Assembly (NCBI RefSeq): GCF_000499845.2
Contig: NC_023751.2
Location: forward strand, 34,346,309 to 34,410,308
Direction: 5' to 3'
Source: Phaseolus vulgaris
Taxonomy: Eukaryota > Streptophyta > Magnoliopsida > Fabales > Fabaceae
Length of the DNA stretch: 64,000 nt
The notes under the pieces were generated by a model that saw nothing but the letters and a program-made list of their open reading frames with translations, was not told the origin of the DNA and searched no databases. Of this stretch, positions 49,085 through 59,830 are shown piece by piece. Every line of letters begins with the position of its first letter. Within the stretch, counting starts at the first letter, position 1. A program made the translations under genes and the position numbers.

Positions 49085-49380
49085 TTTCGGTCGTCGCCGA
49101 CACTTTGCCCATCATTGGATCGGGCTGAGATTTTGTCAAAAGGTTCATAACTTGTGGTAGTTCAATTTGATCATTCGGATATTTGAGAAGTTGTTTGAGC
49201 AGTGAGAAATTCGTCTCACACTACAACAACGCTTTTTGAGAATGGAAAATTTTCCGATCGTCGCTGCTGCTTCGTCCATCGTTGGATGGGTCTGGGAATT
49301 TGTCAGCAAATTCATAACTCGTGGTGCTTCAATTTGACCATTCAGATTGTTGAAAAGTCACCGGAACAGTGACCTATAGG
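49085..49380 (+). repeat. Diverged tandem duplication, about 170-bp unit
   Basis: Two units share CGTCGCCG/CGTCGCTG, CCATCATTGGATCGGG/CCATCGTTGGATGGGT, TTTGTCA, TTCATAACT, GTGGT and TTCAATTTGA, in that order (about 49090-49205 and 49257-49375). GC-richer than its surroundings. It resembles leader regions of some legume LTR elements, but no LTR could be delimited. Confidence 0.6.
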
Positions 49381-49399
49381 CCGTGTACAGTAGCTATGA

Positions 49400-50510
49400 T
49401 TTTTGTGAATTTTCTGGTTTATTGTTCTCTATTTTACCTCTGTTGACTTGTTATTTAGCTGATTATTAAGCACGGTTTGTGTTGTGATTTGAGACTCTCC
49501 TGTAACCTTAATTTTGATCATAGTGGAGCTTGATTGACTGACTTGTGTTCGTTGTTTTTACTTCTCGTATTGAGAAGATTTTCTAAGTTAAAATTTGTGT
49601 TTTCCTTCCATGTATTTTTGTTGTTGCCATTATTTGTTATTGGTACTCATAGATTCTTGTAAATTGGATTACTTATTATTATTTGCTTATTGCTCTGATT
49701 GAGTTATTATTTCACTGTGTTGAATTTTTCATCACATACCCATACCCATGTTCATGAAAAATTCTCATCAAAATTAAAAGAGTTAAAGACAATTGATGAT
49801 GTTGTAGCATTTGATAAATAATTAGAAACATTGATTATCAAAACACAATCGCACAACTTTCCAATTTATTACATTGTTACTGTAGTTGATTTACCATTAT
49901 TTAAAGTTGTAACGATAAAAGTAAAAAGATCTCAATGGCAAATGTTATTGTATGGAGCGAGAATGTCTCTTTTTTATACTCTATTCCTTTCAAGACGATT
50001 TCTCCGTAGTGTGGATGATCTCTCTTTGATGCGGAATGAGGGCACACTTGCAAAAGGTGTTTTGACACTTTAAGTCACTTCTTTTGAATAGTTGAGGGTA
50101 ATAAATGCTATTAAAAACATACATTTATTTAATTTTGACAACTAATTTATTAAAAATTATTCTTTCATTTTTAAATGAATTATTATAGAAACTTTTAATT
50201 GTATATATAATAATCTAGAAGGGATAATAGATTGTATTTCAGTTAGATTCTATGGTATGGAACATTGATATTATAACTCTTAACATATAGTGAAAGTATT
50301 ACAATTCTATTGTAACTTAACTCTTCTAAATTCTGAAATCGACAATAAAATTAATCTGGTTAACAAAACTCATCTATCAACAATTATTTCACTCACAGTT
50401 CAACATGTAATATTAGGTCTAATGGTAATACACTTTTTTTTAAGTAGAAATAACTTAGTATCAAATACAACCTGAATTGGTCATACCCAAAGGGACATGT
50501 CGAAAGGTCA
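49400..50510. other. Spacer
   Basis: No supported gene. The 80-codon ORF at 49831-50073 has no recognisable domain. Confidence 0.45.
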
Positions 50511-50515
50511 GGAGG

Positions 50516-51452
50516 TGATAAATGTCTAATTTCAGTAATATTTCATATTAAAATATAGGCACTTATGAGAATTTATTGCTAATTTACATATAAAATAATC
50601 CCTAATTTATGAATTTATACCTTTTTTATATTTTTTGTGATCTTTATTTGAATAAGAGTATTTTTCAAATTTGGTGTTAATTGCAGATTTCTAAGGAAAA
50701 TTGGAGATTTGAATTTAAGATGAATGATTTAAGCTAAAAAGATAAAGATAGAAGGTCCCAGAATGGAAAAGATGCAAAGAAAGATTGAGCTTTTTTATGT
50801 TTTATCATTTAGCCCATTAGCGCGACACAAGAAGCAACCTAACCCAGAAAACTACGATAAATAGAGGGCTAGAGACTCAACTGTAGTGTGCCAGATTGAG
50901 AGGAAAACACCATAGAGTGAATTGTAACCCAATTGGGAGAATGGAAGGTGCTAGAAGTATGCGTGCTAATTCTACCCTTTGGGATTTGAAGTAATCCGCT
51001 CAAACTCTTATGTATTGAGGTGATATCTTATATATTAATATTCAGTTCTTGATTGATTATTGGTATTGTTGTTTTACTTTTAATTTTTCGTGACACCTCG
51101 ATAGTTAAGGGACATTCTTAAGAATTTTATATGCGAGGAATCGATATAAATGATTTTTATACGGGCTTCAATTTCAATCAAAGAACTTAATATTGACATG
51201 CTAATCAAAATACTTGAGAGTGAGAGAGATGAAACTAATCCTTATTTTTCCAATTGAAACAACTAATTATTTGTTTGTTTTCTTATTGATCAGTGCCAAC
51301 ACAATTAATTCAAAACTCTTTTAATTGTTCTGTTTTTATATTTAGCGATTATTGTACTCGATAATTCATTGTTCCTTGTGAGATCGATATCCGTCCTTAG
51401 GGACAATTATTACTTCTTACAAACGCGGTGCACTTGCCGTAAAAAGTCATCA
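50516..51452 (+). mobile_element. Solo LTR (family 1, copy 1, plus orientation)
   Basis: 937 bp starting TGATAAATGTC and ending AAAAAGTCATCA, flanked by the 5-bp duplication GGAGG (50511-50515 and 51453-51457). A TATA-like GATAAATAGAGGG lies at about 50858-50870. The 3' end contains GCGGTGCACTTGCCG, typical of plant LTR-type insertions as I remember them. No internal coding sequence and no second LTR, so a solo LTR or a nonautonomous element. It lacks about 150 bp present in copy 2. Confidence 0.88.
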
Positions 51453-51457
51453 GGAGG

Positions 51458-54400
51458 TTAAGAAGTCGAAAAAAGAAAAGAACGAAAGAGATGTTAGTGG
51501 AAATCTTACGTGAAAAGGCATACATGTGTCAATTTTAATAAGAAACACATATAGACAACAAATAAAATTAATTAAGTGTTAAAGGAAAAAATTATAAAAA
51601 TAGAAAATCAATTAAAATAGATGATAAGTAGAAGATTTAATATGAAGTGACAAGCTCAATAAACTCTTATTAACGAGTAGTATAAATAGATAAAATATTT
51701 AGTTTAATAGTTTAATTTTTTCGATGAATGATTAAAATAAATTCTAGTTAAGCTTTAGAGAATTTCTACTTATACAACAGAGGAAAAGAAAAACGAAAAG
51801 GATAAAGCAAGGATGGAAGACACTCTTCCCTGTAAAATTTGTACAAGTACACACCCCTTTGAGTTAATGATAAAAACTAGATCTAAGAGTATAAAATAGT
51901 AATTTGAAATGAATAATTTATTGAAAAAAAAACATGTTGATGTTCTAAAATAGTTTAAATAATAGTGAAAGGGCTTTGGTAATGATGATGATAAGAGAAA
52001 GGAAGGAGTTTGATTTTTTATGCGCTTTCAAAATCAAGGGTCCATGTGCACCATTCTCCGTGTTTATTGCATGGAGCAAGTGGCAAGTGAATTTGTTTTG
52101 AATAAGACTAATGTTTCACCCAAAAGGAAAATTAAATATATGATTCAATAAACTATCTTCATTTTCGTGGTGAAAACAAATGAGGAAGTTATGCTTATAT
52201 AATGCATTTATGAACATAATCTTTTGTGTAATAAAAATAAAATTACGATTAACTTGGTAGAAAAAGAGAGAGATAATACTATAGAATAAAACTTTATTGA
52301 TAAATAATGAAGAGAGAAGAATATAAAATAGTTTTGAAAAAAATACTCATAATTTTGAGTAGCACTACATTTTGTAATGATATTAAGAGAGCAACATATC
52401 CAAATTATTCAACTTTTGCATAATTGGGGAAGGGTTCACCGCTGTACGTCACTCAAAAAAGGAATCGTACGGCTACGGGTTTTTTCATAATTATTCAAAA
52501 TAATAAAAATAAAAATAATAAATAAATATTAATTGGGACATAATCTAACCCATCCATTTTAACTCAAATTTAACATCTTAAAATTTATATCAATCATTTA
52601 ATTCAGAGTTAACTAAATATAAATTATTCAAGTATATTTTTTTTAAGAAAAGAATTAAAAAAATCAAAGTATTTAAGAGATGTTTCAACTTATATAAAAA
52701 ACAATCTAAACTAAAATTTATATATATATATATATAGCTAAACATTATAACATATTTCCTAAAAATAATAATCTATAAGAGTCTTTCATAACTAAATTAT
52801 ATACACTAGCCAACATTAATCATTACAAGTATCACTTAATATTAGTGAGTGTGTTACTTTGATTTTATTTATATTGGACCAAACTTTTGAAAAAAAATAG
52901 TTTATATTAATTTTAGACAAATAAAATAAATATATTAAACCATTAGCATAAAAGAGTGTGTGTGATTTCAATAATTATTTTATAATAGACCATGTGTTGT
53001 ACAATTTATTCTTAAATTTAATAAAAGTTGACCATGTAAAAAATAAAATTAAAAATTGAAACTTATAATTTTACTAGATTTTAACAAAATTTACTAAAAT
53101 GACAATATTTTGGTCCGGTTAATTATAAATGAATTTCAAAAGTTGAATCCAAATTCAATCCTTTTATCTTTGTGAATTGATTTTGTTCAAACAAAAATCC
53201 ATTTACATAATTTAACTCATTTGTTTTCAAAGGATACTTATAAATTTCAACTTTTATAGTATGTTTGTTCGATGTGTAAGGAAGGACGGAGAGGCGAGTG
53301 AGAGGAGTGTCTATTTGATTTTGTGTGTTTGAGGGTGTTGATGCGGATGGGGAGTGGGGTGAGTCCTTTTTTACTTTTCACTTTTGTGAGAAGATGTGCA
53401 CTGATTACATTTGGCACAAGATGCAATTTTACTTTTGTATCCTTCCATCCATTCTAAATATATTAAACACTATAGGTAGTTCTGCATGCATTTTTTAATG
53501 GCTTTTCTTTTTTACACTGCTCAGTGTTAGCACTGGGTAGAAGAATCTTGACCAAAAAATTGTAGACCCATGAACGTGAAGTGTTTGTTAGTGTGTAAAT
53601 ATAATTAGGTTTGTGAGAGTTTTGCTTGTTGTGAAGTTTGCTCTTATGCCCAGAACGATGAAATTGGTTTGAGGAATGAGAGAACTGGTCTGCCTTGATT
53701 TTTTTTTTAGCAGTCCTGTACATTCAAAATCATTTAGAAACAATAAAATCGATTCTGGTGGTTGTTTTAGACAAACATAATTGATTTTTGAATTTTCCAA
53801 ATACATAATCAATTTTCATATTTTTATAAATGGTGCAAAATCAATTTTCAATTTTCAAATTGTGCAAAATCGATTTTTCAATTTCTGAAATGGTGTGGGT
53901 GAAGGTTGATTTTTATAAGTAAAACAGATTTTCAAGAAAAGTGTTGAAATGTTAACTAACTTGTTATGATTTTTTTTTTCCTTATTGAATCTTGGATCTT
54001 GGGTGCTTTGGATCTTGGATCTGTTATAGTGGTTCTTTGCTTCTCTTTATCATTCTGTTTCTTCTTTTTCTTCTTCTTCTTCTTCTCCAGTACCCTTCAC
54101 CTTTATTTTATAAAGTCAGTTGAAAAAACACATGTTGAGACAAATAATTAGGTCATTAATAACTACATTAATGCTAAAAATATACTACTTTATAAATATT
54201 AAAATCTATGTAATTCAAATGTGACCTTTTTCTGAAAAAAAAAATTCATATATTCTTCATAATTTTAAGTCTGTTGGTATTAATGGTTTGTTGAATATTA
54301 TTGACAGTGATAAGATCAAATTATTGTGTTGTCTAAGTACGAAAACATAAGTAATCCATTTTTAATGTTTGTAAGTTTGAGATAAAAACTTTTAAAATTA

Positions 54401-57400
54401 TTATATAATGACGCAAGCATGATTTATTTTTCATAAAAAATGAGGACTATCTGCGTATATTTAAAATTAATTTCATGCATGGCTACATGAATCTGCATCC
54501 ATTGAAACTTAATACAAGTTGAGGTATTTAGAATATGTTTGAAAAAGAAATTAAAATTAACTTATTTACAATTTAAAAACAAGAATTTAATTAAACTATG
54601 TAGAAAATATTTTACAAATTAGTTTATGCATTAACAAATTTTATTTTATAAAAGAAAATTTATTTTTCTTCAATTTATCTTCTAGAAATATTTTTAAAAA
54701 AACTTATCCAAACAGACTCATTGTTCTTAATTTCTTCTATACTAACTCTTGCATAGGGTGCATGAATATATTTAGTGGTATTTTGGTTCAGATGTTGGAT
54801 CGTGATCTTAGATTTTTTTATATTTGGTCGTGAGAAAAGTGAATGGATGAAAAAAAAAATCCAAAATTCAAATTGGAAAAAAAATGAAGGAAAAAACTTT
54901 AACTTTTTTTTTTAATTTTTAAGATGTTTTTTTCTTCTTCAACTATAGAAAAAGAAAACACATTGTTATTCTTTTCTTTTTTCAAACATTCTTTATGGGG
55001 AACATCATTTTTATGTGAATTAACAAAGCCTTCATACAATATTTTAATTAAAGCTTTTATCAAAATAAAAATAAGTTGTAGAAGTTTAAAGTTAAATGTG
55101 ATTCCAATTCACTAAAATTCGTTAAAAATAAAATTTTAATATATGGCAACTAATTATTTTAGTATCTAAACTTAGTTTTTATAATAATTATTTTAGATAG
55201 TTAATACTAAAAATAATTATAATTATTTTTTGTTTTAAATAACTTATTTGATATCAAACATGCATCGTTCAAATTTAATTTCGAACATTTATACAATTGT
55301 GAAAAGTACATTATTCACGCAAAAAATAATATATGTTTAAAGCTATATAATAACTATAGTATTTAATTAAATTTTAATTTTATTGAATTAAATTAGACTT
55401 AATATTTAGTCAAAAAATTATAAAATATTTATTTAAATAATTAATATACATTAAAAAAATTATATAATTAATTATATAGGTGAGTTATGGAGTAAGTTGG
55501 ATATTATAGTATTATTTGCACTTCAAAATAGATTAAGTCAGTTACACAAAATCCCCATTTGCTTAATTTTATATAAAAAAAAAGAATAATAGACAATAAT
55601 ATAATTTTATTAAAATATATATTAGAATTTATTTATAAAATCATTATACCTAGATTTAAAATGAATTTCACTCATGTGATTTAATTTTTTTATATAATCA
55701 TTTATTTTATTTTTTAAAGTAGTCTAATTTAATTCATTGACGGGAATAAGAAAATGATATCGAATGAAGGTCAACCATAATAATGCCTAACAATAATCGA
55801 AAGAGTCATTTCTAAAATTAGTGGAAGTACTTTTAAAAAATTTCTTATTTTGGCGTTAAAAATATGATACTTAAAACTTTGTTAAATTTGACGTTCATAT
55901 ATTTAAAATATAATATATTATAGCATTAAAAAATAAAATACATAAATATAATCACAATACAGTAATATAATTTTATCTAATATAATTTTGAAATTAAAAT
56001 GTAAATAAATCAATAAAATATTAAATACTTCAAAATATAAAAAAGATGATCGTATGTCACTTTTATAGTGTAGAATGAATATTGAACCATATAAGGGGCA
56101 TTGTAGTAAATTTCATGACTTTTTTTATTGGAAAAAACAGTGTCACAAAATTGTTTATTGTATTGTAACACGGGCCACCAAATATATTGACTTTTTGTAT
56201 CAAACTCATTGCAGAACAAATATTTATTTTACTAACATAAGAAGAATACTAGATTAATATTCTTAATTTTTGTTTAGGAATAATTATACTTATTTTCTTG
56301 AGATTGGGGTTAATTATACTCACACAATTGATACTTTTTTTAAGTGTATTCCATATACTAAATACATAATGTGTATAATTCACAGATAGAAATAGAAGAG
56401 GTACGTGGATTTTTTAATTCCAAAATGTAAGAATAATATATAAACTAAAATTGTGACTGTGATACAAATTTTTTAGTTGTGATATTTTTTATTTGTTTTG
56501 GTCTCCAAAGTTATAAATATAAATATAAATAAAATTATTTATCATACATTGGTTTGTAATATGCACTTTGACCTAGTAAGTTTTAACTACAAATCGATCT
56601 AAATTAATTTGTATAAGAATTAAAATATATTCCTTTTAAAAAAACCATAACTTTCCGTGATACACATTTTTTTTTCTTTATATATATTTTTCTCTCTAAA
56701 TATTTCTCATCTCTTTTCATTTTCTCTTTCAATCTTCATCTATTTTAGAATCTAATCGGACCACGTTGTAGCCGATGAGTTAAGAACATTTTTACTCAAT
56801 TAGATTTTCAAACAGAGTAAATTCATTTTTGCTCTAAAGATCATTTGTTCTCTGTTTTTCTTTAGGATTTAGTCATCAATCTTGGTGGGATCAGTTGAGA
56901 AGATTAATTCTCTCAACTTATTTTACTATATATTGAATTTTTGTTATGTTTGGATAACTTGTATTAGGCTCGTAAATCTTGAAGTTTATCTGTACTGTGG
57001 GGAATACAATTCTAGAAGTTGTTTGGAAAGCAAGTAATTAAGGTAAGGGAAACTAACTTAAATTTTTAATAGCACCCTAGGTTAGATGATCTGGATGTGG
57101 AAGGGACGTGGTCCCAGTATTCAATTTCTCTTGTAGGGATGTTGTGTGTTTATATATTGTGTCACTTGTTTATATATTATTTAAACTGATATAAATATTA
57201 GATTTTGATGGTTTAGTATTTAAGTGATGTTTTGTTATGTTAAACAGACTTTTAAATGTTGTGGATCACGTTTTGAATGATATTGTATGATGAAAATGGT
57301 ATGAAATTGAATTAATACATTTGAGATAATGTATGGATTGATGTATGTATGTGTATTAAGTATTGATGTTTATGTGATAACATAGATCTACGAGCTTCAT

Positions 57401-58045
57401 TGATGATCTAAGTCACATAGACTAAGATATTAGGTGGTGAAAAGTGGTGAAAAGTCGATGGAGGAGTTCATGCACACCGTGACATATGAGATGCACGACT
57501 TGGGTTGTATTGAACTTATCCTGATCCTTTCTATTGGACTCAATGATAATCTTTGGATCAGGTGTTAGTCTTTGGTAAGTCTTTTAAAAGGCGTCAGATG
57601 TTATTTTGTTTGTTGAATATCCTGGATGTGTAGATCCATGTAAAATCTATGTGATTGTTTTATGTTGGGATTTGAAGAAAATTGAATAATTGAGAAATTG
57701 ATCCATGTAATTTAGTTTTTTCTTTTGATTTAATTGTGTATATTATAAAAATTTATTTTCACTAGCTTACCCTTACTTTTCTTGTTGTATTGTGAAATGT
57801 GCGATGATTGTACTATATGTACACGAGTAGATGATCACATAGGTGTTGGAGGTCCCGAAAAGCTTTAGGATGTTCTTTTGAACTTTATATTATAAATATT
57901 TACATTTCTATAAGTCCTAATCAGATATTAGAAATATTTTAAAAAAACTCTAAGCTTGTATAGAAATATGTAGAACCTGTGTTATAATAGTTAGATGTAC
58001 TTTTTTTAGTGTTACAAAATGTCTTGTTTAATTTAATTTATTTAT
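51458..58045. other. AT-rich spacer
   Basis: 6.6 kb with no supported gene. Notable items: a GC-richer inverted-repeat-like patch at 52430-52482, a TA run at 52718-52736, CAAAATCGATTTT-type repeats at about 53740-53900, and a CTT microsatellite at 54059-54086. At 56690-57850 there is a less AT-rich stretch that may be an old transposon but shows no coding motif. Confidence 0.5.
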
Positions 58046-58588
58046 TGTACTGGTAGCCTAAAACCGAGAGGTATAGGCCGAGAACTACATGTTAAATAAC
58101 CAAAGTGATAAGTTAAAACCGAGAGGTCTAGACCGAAACCTGAAAGGATAATAGAAATTATAATAAAACCCAATTTAAATAAGGAACTTGCACAAGGGGG
58201 TGTAAAAATAATAAAAAGGTGTAAAAAGAAAGTCCAAAAGTACTGTAGAAGGCCCATCAACGAAACCCTATAAATAGGAGGTCAGCACAAGAAAAAGGTA
58301 AGAGTGATTTTATCTGAAAAACCATTAAATTGTTTCTGACTTTGGCATCGGAGCGACTTGCAAGTACATCCCCCCACCTGTGAGGAATACTAGCCGAAAG
58401 GAGCAGCCGAGAAGAGCAGCCGAGAGTGCCAGCCGAGAAAAGTAGCCGAGAGTCCAGCCCAGGAAGTAGTTCAGCCCAAGAGGAAACCGAGAGTCCAGCC
58501 CGAGAAGTAGTTCAGCCCAACAGGAAATACCATTTTGGTCGTCTTGTCATTTTGGTTCGAGTGTTCTTGGTCCCTTTTTGTAAGAACA
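58046..58588 (+). repeat. 5' LTR of the Tat-lineage element (left border approximate)
   Basis: The right end AAGAACA at 58588 is followed by the primer-binding site. The best left end is TGTACTGG at 58046, giving 543 bp, but this is not confirmed by a partner LTR. TATA box CCTATAAATAGG at 58268-58279. R/U5 signature GACTTTGGCATCGGAGCGAC (58339-58358). U5 contains repeated AGCCGAGA words (58400-58520). Confidence 0.7.
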
Positions 58589-58591
58589 TTT

Positions 58592-58610
58592 TGGCGCCCA
58601 CCGTGGGGCC
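58592..58610 (+). other. Primer-binding site of the Tat-lineage element
   Basis: TGGCGCCCACCGTGGGGCC begins three bases after the LTR end. The TGGCGCC start and this exact layout are usual for Tat/Athila-type plant elements. I do not assign the tRNA. Confidence 0.8.
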
Positions 58611-58643
58611 GAGAACTAGTTAGAAAGAAAGGTAGAAGACAAG

Positions 58644-59794
58644 ATGGATCAAAGAGAAGAACAAGAAGGAGAGCAAGCAGATAATGTCAGCTGCAGAAAG
58701 AGTTTGAGACGTTAAAAAAGAGTAATGAAGAAGAATTGAGTGTGCTAAGAGCCGAAAACGCACGCATGAGGAGAAAATTACAAGAGGAGACAATTTTGAA
58801 CGCATCATTTGAAACCGTTCAGCCAAGAGCACAAGTCAATGAGAGGATTTATCATAATGAAAGTTCCCAAACGAAAAGAAGATTGCTCGGAGATTCTGAA
58901 GTTTTTGCAGGAGCATCTTCAAGAAAACATCCCTTCTATGATGTTATAGTTGATACTCCATTGCCTGACAATTGGAGAAATTTAACTATTGACAAATATG
59001 ACGGAAGCACGGACCCTGATGAACATGTTGCGGTATATACCACACAGATCAGTTTATATACATGGAACGATGCTATTATGTGCAGAGTGTTCCCTACAAC
59101 GTTAAAAGGGGCAGCATTAAGTTGGTTCACACGCCTTCCGCCCTTGAGCATAGATTGTTTTGATACATTGGTGGAAAAGTTTGGAGCTCAGTTCGCAACC
59201 AGTCGTCCCCATCATCTAACCTCGATTGCTTTAGTGAATATAAGACAAGAAAAGGGAGAGTCGTTAAGAATGTTCATGGAACGCTTTGGGAAGGTTGCCC
59301 TGGGAATTCGAAATCTCAGCCCAGAGGTTACCATGCATCATATGATAACAGCACTAAAGCCAGGGCCGTTTGCTGATAGTCTCTGCAAGAAACCTGCGAC
59401 TAATTTAGATGAACTAAGACAACGAGCGTCGAAATTCATGCAAATGGAAGAACTGAAAGAGTTTCGGAATCAGGCAAGGATGGATGGAGGTGAAAGAAAG
59501 GTGATAGAAAAAGAAAGTGGACCTATGGCTAGAAGAGCCAGAGAAGAATTCAGAAGCCGAAAGTTCCAGCAATACACACCCTTGAATACAAACAGAACAA
59601 GAGTCCTACAAGAAGCCATGGCGGCAGAGATAATACCACCACCTAGAAAAGCACGAACACCGGAAAGGGCCAACCACACCAAACATTGTGAATATCATAA
59701 AAATCATGGCCATCATACAGAGGAGTGTGTCGGGTTAAAAGATAGAATAGAAGAATTGATTCAGGCTGGGCAGTTGAAACGTTTTGTTCAATGA
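58644..59794 (+). pseudogene. Tat-lineage gag (frameshifted near its start)
   Basis: The likely original start is ATG 58644 (MDQREEQEGEQADN). A frame change near 58690 breaks it, and the open frame resumes as a coiled-coil-like ELSVLRAENARMRRKL from 58736. The retrotransposon gag core is LTIDKYDGSTDPDEHV to FGKVALGIRNLSPEV (about residues 82-205 of the open part). A Cys/His motif CEYHKNHGHHTEEC lies near the end. TGA at 59792-59794 stops it just where the polyprotein would continue in the same frame. Confidence 0.9.
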
Positions 59795-59830
59795 GGAAAT
59801 GTTAGACTGAGGTCAAGTCCGGAGAGAAGA

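Noticed and set aside
58420..58630. 65-codon ORF in the gypsy LTR/U5
   Set aside because: Derived from the AGCCGAGA repeat words and crosses the LTR end and primer-binding site.
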